The position numbers and the translations under genes were made by a program. The notes beneath the pieces were generated by a model. The model made no database searches. It was not told where the DNA came from and worked only from the letters and a program-made list of their open reading frames with translations. A stretch of 64,000 nucleotides of DNA from NCBI GenBank assembly GCA_023634235.1, contig JAMKCF010000003.1:23716742-23780741 (forward strand), given 5' to 3'. The stretch's first letter is position 1. Each line of letters opens with the position of its first letter. This DNA comes from Pisaster brevispinus. Lineage: Eukaryota; Echinodermata; Asteroidea; Forcipulatida; Asteriidae. This document shows positions 38,301-46,414 of this stretch, piece by piece.

Positions 38301-41300
38301 CTTTGGATCCATGTCATCTGCTTCGTCTAGTGACAGAATTGCTTCTCTGAAAGCTGAACAGATTTGTTAACAAGACCATGTTTTAAGAGGTTTATCTTGC
38401 TGTTTAATTTACAGAAGAAAATAACTTGAATTGTCAACCACTATCCAAAGCTAGTGTGGAACAACATTGTTCCCCTTTTCAACTTTTGACATTTCCTGCC
38501 TGATTAAAAAACCCACCTCCTTTCTCACTTGAATTTCACATGGGATACAGTTTATTAGATAATGTCTTATTCTGAAAGCAATAAAAATGCAAATTGTAAC
38601 CAAATTATGCAAACAAACAACTATGCGACACAGCCTGTCTCTAAATCAAATTACTTGTGAAAAAAACTGCCAGCAATGAAAGCAGATTTCAATTTCTCGC
38701 TCTCTCTCTCTGTCTCGGGGCAGCATTTTGTTTTTATTTTAAGATTGATAAAAACATGCAATGGAGAAAAGATAGCATTCCACTTTGGAAAACATAATGA
38801 CAGAAAGAGTTACATGTAATTTGTCATTCACTAGTCCACCACCATTTTCATTGGCAGTGAACGATTCCCCTTTGTATAGCATACATGTAGCCGAATGCTA
38901 CACAAAATGTGTCAGTTTCTACTCAAAAATTAACACTTGCTTCTAAATAACTAGCACTCAGTGTGCACAAAACATGTTCAGTCTAAATATTTTGCTACAT
39001 GCAAACCTGCTGGAGGAAAATCGTTCCCTATAATTTATGTACATATTGTTGTCAATAATAATAATAATAATAATAAGACATTCTTATAGAGCGCATTTCA
39101 GTTCTGGGAGATCTCTCAATGCGCTTTATATACAATCAATAATATAACATGCAAAATACAAGTGTAATCTGCAAATTAACTTAACAATTAAAGATTACAA
39201 GAATGATTGTGAAAACAGGTAGAATTTGAGGTGTATTTTGAAGAGATCCAGGTTTGTTTGAGAACGGAGGGTAGCAGGGAGAGAGTTCCAAATAGTGGGT
39301 GCACTGAAGGCAAAGGTTCTTTTACTGTAGCAGTGCCCTGTATTTATTAAGTGTAATGTCAAGCATTTTAACCTCATGTCTGTTTTTTTGTAAATGCGAA
39401 TAAAAACTATACAAGTAATGACAGCAGTCAAGGCATACAAAAGTTCATTAAAAATTACCACAAATATATGAATGCAACTTTTTTGTTAACCCTAACTATC
39501 CTCAACCCTTCGAAATAAAACAGCATGTTTTGTCTGATACTTTTGCAGCGATGGACTGCACTCGTAATCTGATTATGATTTTACATGGGATCAGTTCCTA
39601 CCACTATCAGAGTGCAACAGTTTGGGCGTTGGCTTTTGAGTGAGGAAGGAGCCTAGTAAATCGCTCTTAAAGTGAATTAGGGTTGAGGAGGCTGGGTTTG
39701 CCCATATCTTTTTCAAGGGCAGAATCAGTTAGCTTGCCCTTCACTAGTCCATCACCATTTTCATCGGGCCAAATTTGTAGCTCTTAACTCTAGCAGTGCC
39801 TTGTAGTAAATCATGTAATGTAAGCTGTAAACTACTATTGAGTTTTTTTGTAAATTACAAATAAAATTCTATAGTTAATGACTGTATTCAAGGCATACAA
39901 AAGTTCAAAGCTGACATCCCAAACTTCATTTTGGTTACAACTTGAACTTTCACAAAGGTCATTTTAAGGTCATGTGGTGTGTGGTAACCGATAAAAATGC
40001 ATTAGAAACAGGGCCGATTTAATTGACCCTGCCAATACAGTCTGTAAATTGGGACGATTTTAATTGGCCCATGACACTGCGCAAACAAATGCTTAGCACA
40101 GAAAATTCTTGCATAGTAGAAACGGGTTACCACTCAAAATACAACCACTGTACATTGCTCATGACTGGTTCCCTGCTAATATTTGCTAAGCAAATAAATT
40201 TCCCAAGCAATATTTCCAGCTTATAACAGCTTAATGAAATCGGGCTTTTATCACAGGTCACTCCCTCCCTCTACTCACCCTCCGTAGCCTGGCTGGGGTG
40301 TCCCAATGCTAGTAGGCACTGTCCCTTCCTTTGCAGTACTTTGTACAATGACGTCCTCGGATATCCACAATTAATGGCCCTCTGGCAATCTTCCATGGCC
40401 ATCTGAAGAATCAAACATTTTCATTCGTTCATTGTTTGCACACAACCAACTAGTACAGCAACATTAAAAAATGGAAACAGTTTTTTCTACGATGTCTGAG
40501 GTGTTCTAAATATCAAGTTGTTACGATTCAATCCTCTTAGAGTATTTTAAGCCTCAAGCTACCGGGCAATCTCGGGGTCTAGTGTCAGACATCTGCTCTA
40601 GAATGGCAAAGGTCGTGGGTTCGAATCCCACTTAATATGCCTCTGGATTTTTTCACAGGACTCAAAAAAGTACTGAGTATACAGTGCTTAACACACTTCC
40701 AGACCAGATGCTTCATTATTGAAAGGGCAAGTGCACCAAGGCATTTTCTCCTTGGTATAAAGGGCACCTACTGTATATGAGGAAATTGGAAGTGTCTATT
40801 GCAGCACTTAAAGGGGCACCGAGGCAACGACCAGGGGCGTGAAGTATCAGGCCTGCACTTCAGTGTATCGGTAAAATCAAATAACTTGATATTTTATGAT
40901 TTTATGATTTAACAGGACCCCATTTCATAGAGCTGCTTAACGGTTGATTTTAAGCTTACTGTGTACTTTCTATTTCATATAGTGCTGCTAACCATAAGCA
41001 CAGGAAAAAGCATGCTACCTCCCGGTGCTTACTGTAAGCAACATAAATGACATAACAATACAAATCCATGGGGAACACACAAGCTGTTCACCTAATATTC
41101 TAGCTAATCTGTGAATAAGCTTACGTTTAAGCAAAAAAAAATTCCTGCTATAGCTTTTTATGAAAATTGCTTTACCCTTAAGCAGCTCATTGAAATCGGC
41201 CCCTGATCTCTATCTTGCTCAAATTGACTGAGTCAGCCTGGGCCATAAAGCCCAAGTGGGCGCCGCAACAGTGTAAATGTCTTAAAAGACCCCTAGATTC

Positions 41301-43673
41301 TACCTCATAGTGGCCGAGATGATAGAGGGCAGCAGAGCGGTTTCCAAGAGCTGTCGCTAAACAGGGAGCGTTGTCGTTCGTTTGAATAAGAGAACAATCA
41401 CCAGGAGCCATCATCACACTCTAAATAAAAAGACAAGGTGGTTTTTTTTTAAACAAAGTAACAAGTGGCTCATCACATCGTCAACTATAAAACTATAGGA
41501 TGATGCAATGCAGTGAGTGCACAACTATGCAGAAACCAATGCAAAAACATTCTCCTGAAGAAGAGCAGAGTATACTGCTTGAAACGTCGAGACCACACTG
41601 GCTCTTTTCAGAGCCAACACTCCCACAAAGAGATTTAATAATGGTTGTACCCTCACGTTCACTATTTATAGTTACTTATGCAGAAACCCATGGTCCCACC
41701 TTGTTTTAAGAACTACATCTTTTCTGTCATCCTTTATCTTTGTGAGTTTCCAGTTTTGATTTTTTGAGCGCCTGCATGTTCATATCTCGTTTGAGTAATG
41801 CACCAGAACCAGAACTAGAACTAGAACCTGAACCAGAAGAAAACACAGAACTACAACAGAACCAGAACCAAAAGTAGAACTACAAACCAGAACCAGAACC
41901 AGAAGTAGAACTACAACAAAACCAGAACCAGAAGTAGAACTACAACCAGAACCAGAACCAGAAGTAGAACTACAACAAAACCAGAACCAGAAGTAGAACT
42001 ACAACCAGAACCAGAACCAGAAGTAGAACTACAACAAAACCAGAACCAGAAGTAGAACTACAACCAGAACCAGAACCAGAAGTAGAACTACAACCAGAAC
42101 CAGAACCAGAAGTAGAACTACAACCAGAACCAGAACCAGATGTAGAACTACAACCAGAACCAGAACCAGAAGTAGAACTACAGCCAGAACCAGTAGTAGA
42201 ACTAGAACTAGAACCAGAACCAGAACCATTTCACACTTTTTACCTGTGTATAGCATGATAGCGCATCACTGTACAGCTCTTTCTGGAAGAATGAGTTCCC
42301 TTTCTGTCTCAATGCTGCGCTCTGCTCCTCTGATTTCCCATTTATCCTTCTCTTGCTTTGATCGGTAAAATCTTCGATGAACTTACTGATGACGACATCA
42401 CTGCAGTAAAATACAGATTTGGAAATTGTTAATTAGAAATAACTTAGAGCTGTACATTTTTAAAGCTTTTTGTGTGCAAAGAAAAAAACACCACAAAATG
42501 TAATAGTTATAATACAGGCTTTGTTGTCACTGTAACTATAATAGTAGTACTATAGTGTAGTATTTAGTAAGTTTCAACTTAAGAATACAATAGTGTAGTA
42601 TTTAGTAAGTTTCAACTTAAGAATAAAAGACTTTTTTAAGTGAGGAAGATTTGAAGACTACATGGTAACTGAATTAAACTAGTTCAATGTTCTCTTTAAA
42701 ACTTTTTTTTATTGAAACATAAAATGAGTTTTTATTGAAACATAAAATGAGATCACATTTCAGTTTGCTACATGTATTCAATTAATATTTATGTTAACTT
42801 TTAGTTACCTTTCAAAAGTCACTTGAACAGAAGTGTGCCAATAGTTTGGTCATTTCTGTTGTATTTAGTTAAAAGACTTTTGTATATATACTTATATTTG
42901 TTAAACAAACATTGAACTTTGAAAAAAATAAATCTGTCAATAGACCATGTAACCTTTGATTACAAAAAGATTGACCATGTACATTCCAGGGCCTTTCTGG
43001 CAGGCAAGATACTATTTTACTACACTAGTCATAATCATATGGAAATTTTTACATTTTATATCATAATTGCCACGTAAATTTGAGAATAACAAAAAAATAA
43101 CAGCTGTACAACAAGTTTTTACTCGAGATGTGCCCCCATTTTTCATATCAAAAGTTGATGTAAAAATAGACAGTGCATTTGCAATCTCAATTATTAAATT
43201 AGTATATGTGTATTTCCATTGCACCAACCAATTGGTTTGGGCCGTGTAGAAATCGTGCCTGCAGGATCCGATTATTGATATTGATATAAATTATTCTAAG
43301 AAAACATCGCCAGCCCCAATCCCACGCTCTCAAACTCAGCATTTCAACAACAACAAAACATCTCTGATCTAAACACTGACTCCCACTCAATGTCATGCTC
43401 GTCATGCAATTGTCGAGTCTTGACCTGAAACAGTGTCAGTGACAGTGCACAGGTGCAGTGTGGCCAAAACAAAAACATTTTCGAGCCCCATCAAAAGTCC
43501 TGACCCCTCCATTATCTGACAAACCTCCACACCGACAACTTAATGCATCCGGAGACACGACTTGCATCGGAATCAGTTCCTTTCAAACTTCTGATGTCTG
43601 CTTGCCAAACCTGGTTCAGGATTTTCTTCCAGTCGAAGGAATTTTCCATTTTGACTTGTTCTCTCTCGACCAT
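20235..43673 (-). CDS. SMYD4: SMYD4, TPR-SET-MYND lysine methyltransferase family (18 coding exons)
   Basis: Joined minus-strand exons (high to low coordinate): 43673-43525, 42400-42244, 41420-41304, 40402-40279, 38344-38294, 37560-37509, 35801-35669, 33960-33836, 32839-32734, 31164-30622, 29058-28409, 28029-27956, 26518-26380, 26273-26165, 26034-25968, 24462-24349, 21961-21838, 20361-20235. All introns are GT-AG and all phases agree, giving 986 residues. Residues about 78-200 are TPR-like. The SET domain starts near 255 (GRYLVAE). The MYND zinc finger has C291, C294, C304, C307, C313, C317, H326 and C330. The SET core has NHACEPN at 726-732 and HCYG at 758-761. Post-SET cysteines are 784, 786 and 789, followed by a second Cys cluster (808, 811, 827, 832) and C-terminal TPRs to the end. 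Vertebrate SMYD4 is about 800 residues; the extra length is in exons 10 and 11. The family is a putative protein-lysine methyltransferase. Function here is inferred from homology recognised by eye. Confidence 0.93.
21061..21502. mobile_element. Nonautonomous DNA element (TAGGGTTG ends)
   Basis: Shares long blocks with 53671-54097 (agaatgattgacatcccttt, gtggtttgtggttttgtgac) and, for its right third, with 58340-58531. TAGGGTTG-type ends suggest an hAT-like MITE. It lies in the last SMYD4 intron. Confidence 0.6.
21838..21961 (-). CDS. SMYD4: SMYD4 coding exon 17 (TPR)
   Basis: Residues 904-945. Encodes [20 protein letters not shown] and [17 protein letters not shown]. An earlier donor-like CACAG|gttcta gives the wrong phase for exon 18. 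Donor GC|gtaggt fits both phase and family length. Confidence 0.88.
22175..22360 (-). mobile_element. SINE family 3, body half of a split copy
   Basis: Contains the SINE body (aaccatctcaactctttagg, gatgagaagcaatt) but lacks the tRNA head. The missing head resumes at 23093. Confidence 0.6.
22361..23092. mobile_element. Element with inverted arms and a hammerhead-like core, inside a SINE
   Basis: Bounded by inverted arms (ggtttggggtagcaccaatg / catggtgctaccgcaaacc). Contains the hairpin 22549-22707 and a decayed copy of the CTGAAGA...GAAACGTT motif at 22959-22992. Related to 32880-33130 and 41530-41655. Confidence 0.55.
22549..22707. repeat. Near-perfect inverted repeat (hairpin)
   Basis: The left arm gtttgcggtaacaccatgtg...cttttcaga is followed by its inverted copy, then by a second copy of part of that arm ending gttaccgcaaac. 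The arms are nearly identical over about 60 bases. Confidence 0.85.
23093..23165 (-). mobile_element. SINE family 3, tRNA-head half of a split copy
   Basis: Begins tgtcttgcccaagaacacaa, then the antisense B-box gggattccaaccc. Continues the SINE interrupted at 22360. Confidence 0.6.
23529..24030. mobile_element. 502-bp element with perfect 26-bp inverted ends
   Basis: Ends GGGTACGTTCAGACGAGGAG and its exact inverse, with 26 of 26 bases identical. No open frame of note. A nonautonomous DNA transposon. Confidence 0.85.
24041..24183. mobile_element. 143-bp palindromic MITE, copy 1
   Basis: Inverted ends TAGACCGTGCAAGTCTCGC / GCGCGAGACTTGCACAGTCTA, with a central gggaccactgtggtccc palindrome and ttaacgcgttaa. 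The intact copy of the flank at 23420 gives the empty site cacaa|taacc. Confidence 0.9.
24349..24462 (-). CDS. SMYD4: SMYD4 coding exon 16 (TPR)
   Basis: Residues 866-904. Encodes [20 protein letters not shown] and LAKCYAQIG, a TPR pair. Strong acceptor (cttcttacag). Confidence 0.92.
   Translation of the reverse strand, partial: SALEFCISVTTSNERFCINTTKPWLSLKIAWPNATLR
25012..25157 (+). mobile_element. MITE with GATTTCAC ends, copy 1
   Basis: Ends gccgtcgatttcaccaaact and gtgaaatcggctgc, with internal cctaacttaggatta inverted blocks. It lies in the intron between SMYD4 exons 15 and 16. Confidence 0.8.
25272..25437 (-). mobile_element. MITE with GATTTCAC ends, copy 2 (inverted)
   Basis: Inverted relative to 25012-25157 and only 114 bases away. 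A third copy is at 48898-49066. Confidence 0.8.
25642..25839. mobile_element. Palindromic GGGCCC-AATTTCATAG element
   Basis: Ends gggcccaatgtcatagagg and ctctatgaaattgggccc. SMYD4 intron. Confidence 0.75.
25968..26034 (-). CDS. SMYD4: SMYD4 coding exon 15
   Basis: Residues 844-866, [20 protein letters not shown]. Helical, start of the C-terminal TPR region. Acceptor tttctcgaag, donor GAAG|gtaaga. Confidence 0.82.
26165..26273 (-). CDS. SMYD4: SMYD4 coding exon 14 (Cys cluster)
   Basis: Residues 807-843. Encodes [10 protein letters not shown] and WCFNQKC, a second possible zinc-binding cluster after the post-SET, as in vertebrate SMYD4. Donor AAAG|gtaacg. Confidence 0.88.
26380..26518 (-). 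CDS. SMYD4: SMYD4 coding exon 13 (post-SET)
   Basis: Residues 761-807. Encodes [10 protein letters not shown], the post-SET cysteines. An internal donor-like site at 26420 (AACAG|gtgacg) would break the frame of exon 14. The downstream donor TATAA|gtaagt restores it and matches the family length, so it is preferred. Confidence 0.88.
26581..27165. repeat. 49-bp minisatellite, 12 copies
   Basis: aactagaatgtaattctaga begins every 49 bases from 26581 to 27120. Each unit holds the inverted repeat CTAGAAT-GTA-ATTCTAG. The copies differ by a few point changes. It lies in the intron between SMYD4 exons 12 and 13. There are no unique spacers. Confidence 0.95.
27956..28029 (-). CDS. SMYD4: SMYD4 coding exon 12 (SET C-terminus)
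   Basis: Residues 736-761. Encodes [20 protein letters not shown] then IVHCYG. This is the last SET strand, with the conserved tyrosine (Y760). Donor TATG|gtgagt. Confidence 0.94.
28409..29058 (-). CDS. SMYD4: SMYD4 coding exon 11 (SET core)
   Basis: Residues 520-736. The family-like blocks are the start (KCIKSQL), [20 protein letters not shown], and the end [20 protein letters not shown] with the SET cofactor motif NHACEPN. Low-complexity inserts lie between them. Bases 28591-28667 of this exon also occur, 7 mismatches in 77 and no gaps, in the adjacent intron at 29297-29373. Confidence 0.94.
29297..29373. repeat. Intronic copy of part of SMYD4 exon 11
   Basis: 77 bases aligned without gaps to 28591-28667 in exon 11, with 7 differences. 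It sits in the intron between exons 10 and 11, directly before a SINE that starts at 29381. Confidence 0.9.
29381..29540 (+). mobile_element. tRNA-headed SINE, family 2
   Basis: Head ggctagctcagtggtctagt with B-box gatttgaatccc, then aaagtactgagtgtaaggtg. Other copies: about 34303-34495, 40565-40700, 54872-55043 (pair), 59343-59490 and 59551-59680. Confidence 0.75.
30250..30541. mobile_element. piggyBac-type MITE
   Basis: Perfect 18-bp inverted ends TTAACACGTTGACTGCCG / CGGCAGTCAACGTGTTAA. Removing the TTAA target duplication leaves CACGTTGACTGCC ends, typical of piggyBac superfamily elements. No transposase. It lies in the SMYD4 intron, 80 bases beyond the exon 10 donor. Confidence 0.85.
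30622..31164 (-). CDS. SMYD4: SMYD4 coding exon 10 (long, Ser-rich insert)
   Basis: Residues 339-519, phase 0 at both ends. The start [12 protein letters not shown] and the end [17 protein letters not shown] fit the family (AVFNLLPHTENH in vertebrates). Between them is a long Ser/Thr/Gly-rich, probably disordered stretch (about residues 355-490) with no resemblance to vertebrate SMYD4. It accounts for part of the extra protein length. Confidence 0.92.
31560..32385 (-). mobile_element. SINE family 3 split by another insertion
   Basis: The body half (31560-31745, with ctgaaactatctcaactcct) and the tRNA-head half (about 32220-32375, with catgaccgggatatgaaccc) are separated by about 470 bases rich in inverted tgttgcatt / aatgcaaca motifs, with ccctaacc and ggttaggg near its ends. 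Confidence 0.6.
32734..32839 (-). CDS. SMYD4: SMYD4 coding exon 9 (MYND finger)
   Basis: Residues 303-338. Encodes CPDC, QYCSDQC and HHWLEC, the remaining MYND zinc ligands (C304, C307, C313, C317, H326, C330). The finger is complete. Confidence 0.94.
32880..33130. mobile_element. Element with inverted arms and a hammerhead-like core
   Basis: The outer arms (gtggaaacaccatgtg ... / ... catggtgtctccgcaaa) enclose a long hairpin (gaaccagtggtttaacaact inverted at 33020-33045) around the CTGAAGA/GAAACGTC motif at 32985-33020. It lies in the intron between SMYD4 exons 8 and 9, near exon 9's acceptor. Confidence 0.65.
32985..33020 (+). ncRNA. Hammerhead-ribozyme-like core, copy 1
   Basis: CTGAAGA, one base, stem GATCAG, loop AGTATATA, stem CTGATC, then GAAACGTC. 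This is the order and spacing of the hammerhead core (CUGANGA, stem II, GAAA, a short self-complementary ACGU, then the C of the cleavage site). Helix I is not evident. Known in Penelope-like elements and retrozymes; activity here is hypothetical. Confidence 0.4.
33480..33790. repeat. 21-bp degenerate minisatellite
   Basis: aaagttcccaacactttccc-type units, period about 21 bases. On the plus strand it reads as open PNTFPKV-like heptads, a consequence of the period being a multiple of three. It begins just beyond the SMYD4 exon 8 donor, so it is intronic. Confidence 0.9.
33836..33960 (-). CDS. SMYD4: SMYD4 coding exon 8 (SET and MYND start)
   Basis: Residues 262-303. Encodes [16 protein letters not shown], the second SET strand, then HCHQCC, the first MYND CxxC pair (C291, C294). 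A 21-bp tandem repeat (33480-33790) sits about 45 bases past the donor. Confidence 0.93.
34303..34750 (-). repeat. SINE family 2 copy with a 183-bp tandem duplication
   Basis: The tRNA-like block actcgggtgggatt(c/t)gaac ... tagcagcgggtactgca occurs from 34412 and again from 34595. Each copy carries two B-box-like motifs in opposite orientation and a tagattgaatagata tail. SMYD4 intron. Confidence 0.8.
35669..35801 (-). CDS. SMYD4: SMYD4 coding exon 7 (start of SET domain)
   Basis: Residues 217-261. Ends with DRGRYLV, the first SET strand (GRxLVA in the family). A weaker donor lies upstream at GGCAG|gtactt. The chosen donor TTGGTG|gtaaga joins exactly to [11 protein letters not shown] in exon 8. 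Confidence 0.88.
35998..36375. mobile_element. Two palindromic GGGCCC-AATTTCATAG elements back to back
   Basis: One copy spans 35998-36180, ending exactly in gggccc. The next begins at 36181 (tgggctgaacttcatagagc) and ends at 36375 in gggccc. SMYD4 intron between exons 6 and 7. Confidence 0.8.
37060..37420. mobile_element. Element with GTATACCTTTGG motifs, copy 1
   Basis: Matches 57661-58172 in the opposite orientation: aggcaaagtatacctttgg at one end, attactccaacatcgcca and ctctgattgcatc at the other, with ggtggtagcgttttttgaga inside. Confidence 0.75.
37509..37560 (-). CDS. SMYD4: SMYD4 coding exon 6
   Basis: Residues 200-217, encoding [17 protein letters not shown]. Acceptor attcctcag, donor AG|gtaaca. 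Predicted helical linker between the TPR and SET regions. Confidence 0.85.
37990..38126 (-). mobile_element. tRNA-headed SINE, family 1
   Basis: Minus-strand head ggctggatagctcagttggt with B-box ggttcaagtccc. The cloverleaf is imperfect (9-base anticodon loop), so this is not a tRNA gene. Confidence 0.8.
38294..38344 (-). CDS. SMYD4: SMYD4 coding exon 5
   Basis: Residues 183-200. Short acidic exon [17 protein letters not shown]. Two overlapping acceptors exist (ttcag and ttcagag). Only the second, CAGAG|AAG, keeps the frame open from exon 4; the other hits a stop. Donor AT|gtaagt is strong. Confidence 0.85.
38820..39910. repeat. Duplicated blocks around a LINE end
   Basis: attcactagtccaccaccat at about 38826 recurs at about 39740, and a roughly 110-base block ending aaggcatacaaaagttca occurs at 39335-39447 and 39795-39906. 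The LINE fragment at 39054 lies within the first set. Confidence 0.55.
39054..39340 (-). mobile_element. LINE 3' end (CR1/L2 type), C-terminus of reverse transcriptase
   Basis: The minus strand encodes [20 protein letters not shown] then [13 protein letters not shown], the usual end of a CR1/L2-like reverse transcriptase, then a gcgc-rich 3' end and a (TTA)n tail at 39076-39054. 5' truncated. Confidence 0.85.
40279..40402 (-). CDS. SMYD4: SMYD4 coding exon 4
   Basis: Residues 142-183. Encodes [13 protein letters not shown] and [15 protein letters not shown], a TPR helix pair. Acceptor ttcttcag, donor GG|gtgagt. Confidence 0.93.
40565..40700 (+). mobile_element. tRNA-headed SINE, family 2
   Basis: Contains gacatctgctctagaatggc, B-box gggttcgaatccc, and aaagtactgagtatacagtg. 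SMYD4 intron. Confidence 0.75.
40915..41203. mobile_element. Palindromic GGGCC-ATTTCATAG element
   Basis: Ends ggaccccatttcatagagct and cattgaaatcggcccc. Only 100 bases from SMYD4 exon 3. Confidence 0.7.
41304..41420 (-). CDS. SMYD4: SMYD4 coding exon 3
   Basis: Residues 103-141, phase 0 at both ends. Contains [15 protein letters not shown], the diagnostic second TPR helix of SMYD4 (NRSAALFHL in vertebrates). Donor GAG|gtagaa. Confidence 0.93.
41555..41588 (+). ncRNA. Hammerhead-ribozyme-like core, copy 2
   Basis: CTGAAGA, one base, stem GAGCAG, loop AGTATA, stem CTGCTT, then GAAACGTC. Compared with copy 1, the T-A pair of the stem became G-C and one end pair became G-U, so pairing is kept. 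Downstream sequence matches the right arm of the 32880 element. Confidence 0.4.
41802..42228. repeat. ccagaa/gtagaactac minisatellite
   Basis: Built from ccagaaccagaa and gtagaactacaa blocks, higher-order period 30-36 bases. On the SMYD4 strand it is a (T/G)TCTGG-rich tract beginning about 15 bases after the exon 2 donor. Confidence 0.92.
42244..42400 (-). CDS. SMYD4: SMYD4 coding exon 2
   Basis: Residues 50-102. Contains [20 protein letters not shown], the start of the first TPR (GN-x-x-F-x-x-x-x-Y pattern). Acceptor tactgcag, donor CAG|gtaaaa. A CCAGAA minisatellite starts only about 15 bases beyond the donor. Confidence 0.9.
42552..42625. repeat. Two-copy direct repeat
   Basis: tagtgtagtatttagtaagt ... 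aagaata occurs twice, head to tail, in the first SMYD4 intron. Confidence 0.8.
43525..43673 (-). CDS. SMYD4: SMYD4 coding exon 1 (start codon)
   Basis: Residues 1-50. The first ATG is at 43673, with an in-frame TAA 18 bases upstream. A second in-frame ATG at 43649 (residue 9) has a better Kozak context (AAAATGG) and begins MENSFDWKK, resembling the acidic/Trp N-terminus of SMYD4, so it may be the real start. The donor was chosen as GGAG|gtttgt because it gives the phase exon 2 needs. It is not a strong donor, so this is the least certain junction of the gene. Confidence 0.7.
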
Positions 43674-43800
43674 TAAATTCTGTAGAATTTAATCGTTCAG
43701 GCTCCCCCTCCTCTCGCTCTCAGCCTCTTTCATTACTTCCGATATACGTCCGGGTACAAGACTTAAATTTGTTTATGTTGAGTGAGGGCGCTATATAAAA
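43674..43800 (-). promoter_or_regulatory. Probable SMYD4 core promoter / 5' UTR
   Basis: Immediately upstream of the SMYD4 start on the minus strand. Contains a TATATA box at 43792-43797 and an ETS-type CGGAAGT at 43735-43741, about 55 bases downstream of it. It is less AT-rich than the flanks. Placement rests only on position and motifs. Confidence 0.45.
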
Positions 43801-46414
43801 ACAAATGCTTAAGCTAGCAGACGACACTGGAAAAAAGGAAGAAGTTGAGTCCGTCGACAACACAAATTTAACCCCAAAATTAAGCAATTCAAACAATTCT
43901 ATCAATGTTTGGGGAAAAATTACGAACCCAACCGCCCACTTTCTTTGCAAATACAATAATATCTCAATTTTAAAAAATACACAAATTTCTTTTTAATCAT
44001 AATGAATGGATAAGTGGCGGTCAGATTCGACATTTCATGTTCCCCCCCTTCAAATATTCTCAAAAGTGTTTCCGTACGAAAACTGGCAGATTCAGCTAAA
44101 TTCGTTGTTTTAACGGTTGATTCTCCTTTTAATAAAAAAAACAAACCCACAAGATTGTGTGGCCTTAAGTTCGAGAGAATAATAAAATAATATTTATTTA
44201 CCCTTATTCCTACACTTAAAAAAAAAATAATAATAATAAAATGAACATTTTTGTGCCCTTTTGCAATTTCCTCTCCTGTTTCAACTACAAAGTTGCTTAC
44301 TGGAAGCCAGACAATTTTTAAAAAGCCATTAAAATCTCCCATGCTGGAAGGGCATTAATCTAAAAATGATGTTCTGGATCATTGCCCTCCCAGCTTAGGA
44401 GTTTTCAATGGCTTCCCATGTGTTAATTTTCGCAGCGGCATACCAGGATTCTTTTCACTGGGGAGGGAGGTGCACCCAATGTTTTCCCATTTTGGAGGGC
44501 ACTACATGTATCTCGATTTTTAAAGGTGGGCATCTCGGGGGGGGGGGGCACAATTTTAAATATCTGCAGACGAAGCACACAATGAGCTAACAAACAGAAA
44601 CATATCAAAATGCCATGTCACTTTCATTGTTTCTGACTGATTCCCAATATTTTAATGGAAAAAATGGAAACAAATATTTTGCCCCGATTTGATCAATTTG
44701 TGTTACAGGTAACCTCTAAAATAAATCTTGAGGGAATGGAGTAAATAAGCTCTTCTGGAAACTAATACCATTCAACCCCTTTGGAATTGAAATTGAGTTA
44801 AAAAATGAGTTATTTCCCTTTAACAGCACAATGCCACAATGCTTACTAATTCACAAGTGAAAACTTACACCCATAATAGCTTTTATACAGTGCACAACTT
44901 CATACACAGATGCATAAACACAGCATGACGAGCAGGTTTAACAGCTGTTTGCATGCCGTGGGGTATTATAAGGTTTAGTCTAGACTTGGTTCCAAGTCTG
45001 TGCTCGTGGTTTTTTGTCTACCTGATAGTCAATACAAAAGAGGCAAATTGAGTTTTGAGTGGTTGATGCAGACAACTGCGGTCTCAGACTTGAAATCAAG
45101 TCTAGGTTTAGGCCTAAATGTCAATGTTGTGCGTAGTTGCTTGTTTGTCATAACATGCCCCTCGAAAGTGTTCCACTAGCTGTTTGGTCAAATTACTGTA
45201 GCTGCAAATACTCTAAGTGCCTTTTGAGAATCATTCTCAAAGGAACAATCTTCTGCTACTGAAGGCAAACGCCATCAGAATATAGCGATTGAAACATCAA
45301 TATCAAATATCATCAATGAATATGCATTAGAATGTCCTTTCCAAGAAAAAGAAAATGTCAAAGTAAATGTCAAGCACAAAATTAGTCCATCGCAATAGCG
45401 ATTATGATGGGATGGCTGTTTGTTATGCCTAACTGGCCACAACTAATGGCCACAACTATCTTCTCAAATTATCCTTTTCAAGAACAAGCCAGTCATGTTT
45501 TGATGCAAAATGAATCCATCAGAGTGGAAATTAAAACAAGATTGGCTGTAGCTGTTAAATATAACAAAACAACGATATTGGGAGGGCTCAACTCTGTGAC
45601 CTATGACCTGCAAAGAAAAGTATGGCCACCCGGTTAGCATAAAAAACACATTAAAACAGCAAGAACAAGAAGATAGATATCACATTGCAATTCAGCTTAG
45701 TGCTTAAAATTTTATGCTAAGCGGCTCCATGAATTAACAATAGCTAGTTCTAATATGTAGCGCTTAAGTTTCCCTAATCAGGGAAATTTTCAAATTTTCA
45801 TTTGGAAAGACTGGTTTATTTTCAGGGAAATGTCTGCAGAATCAGGGAGAGTTGGCAGCTCTCTGCAGATTTGTCCATGCATCACCCTGGTGCTTTGCAT
45901 ATAGCTAATGTAAGATCATTGGTCAAAGATGCATGTGGTGCTGCTTAAGAAATGAACACTGGGCACAATGTATAGTGTCCACCCAGTTAAGAGTGGCAGA
46001 AAAAAAAGTTTATTTGGTTATCTACGCTCTCTGTACTTCACATGAGCATATTGTATTTAATATTGAAATGTATAACAGCATAATAACATGACATACATTT
46101 TAAGCGCATAGAAAACATACAGGATATTAGTAACATAGTATCTGAAAAAGAAAAAGACAAAGCAGAAAGCAATTTGGAGATAAAGAAATGCAATTTGGAG
46201 ACAAAGAAAAGCTATGTTAAATCAACACAATTATGTAATTATAGATAAATCAGACAAACATATTTTCATAAAATGTGCTTGTCAAAATATTCATCTTACA
46301 TTACTCAATACATGTATATTCATATTGTACATTGAACATGAATATTGAACATTGTACATGGATATTGTACATTATATGTACATGTATGGTTGATATCCTT
46401 TCTCCTTAAGACTA
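43801..46414. other. Intergenic, no gene seen
   Basis: AT-rich. A small foldback (agtctagacttggttccaag / cttgaaatcaagtctaggtt) spans about 44975-45115, and a G-run lies near 44539. A decayed relative of the hammerhead-like motif is near 45258-45297. Confidence 0.5.

Noticed and set aside
42029..42256. Minus-strand frame of repeated [10 protein letters not shown]
   Set aside because: It is a translation of the ccagaa minisatellite next to SMYD4 exon 2, not a membrane protein.
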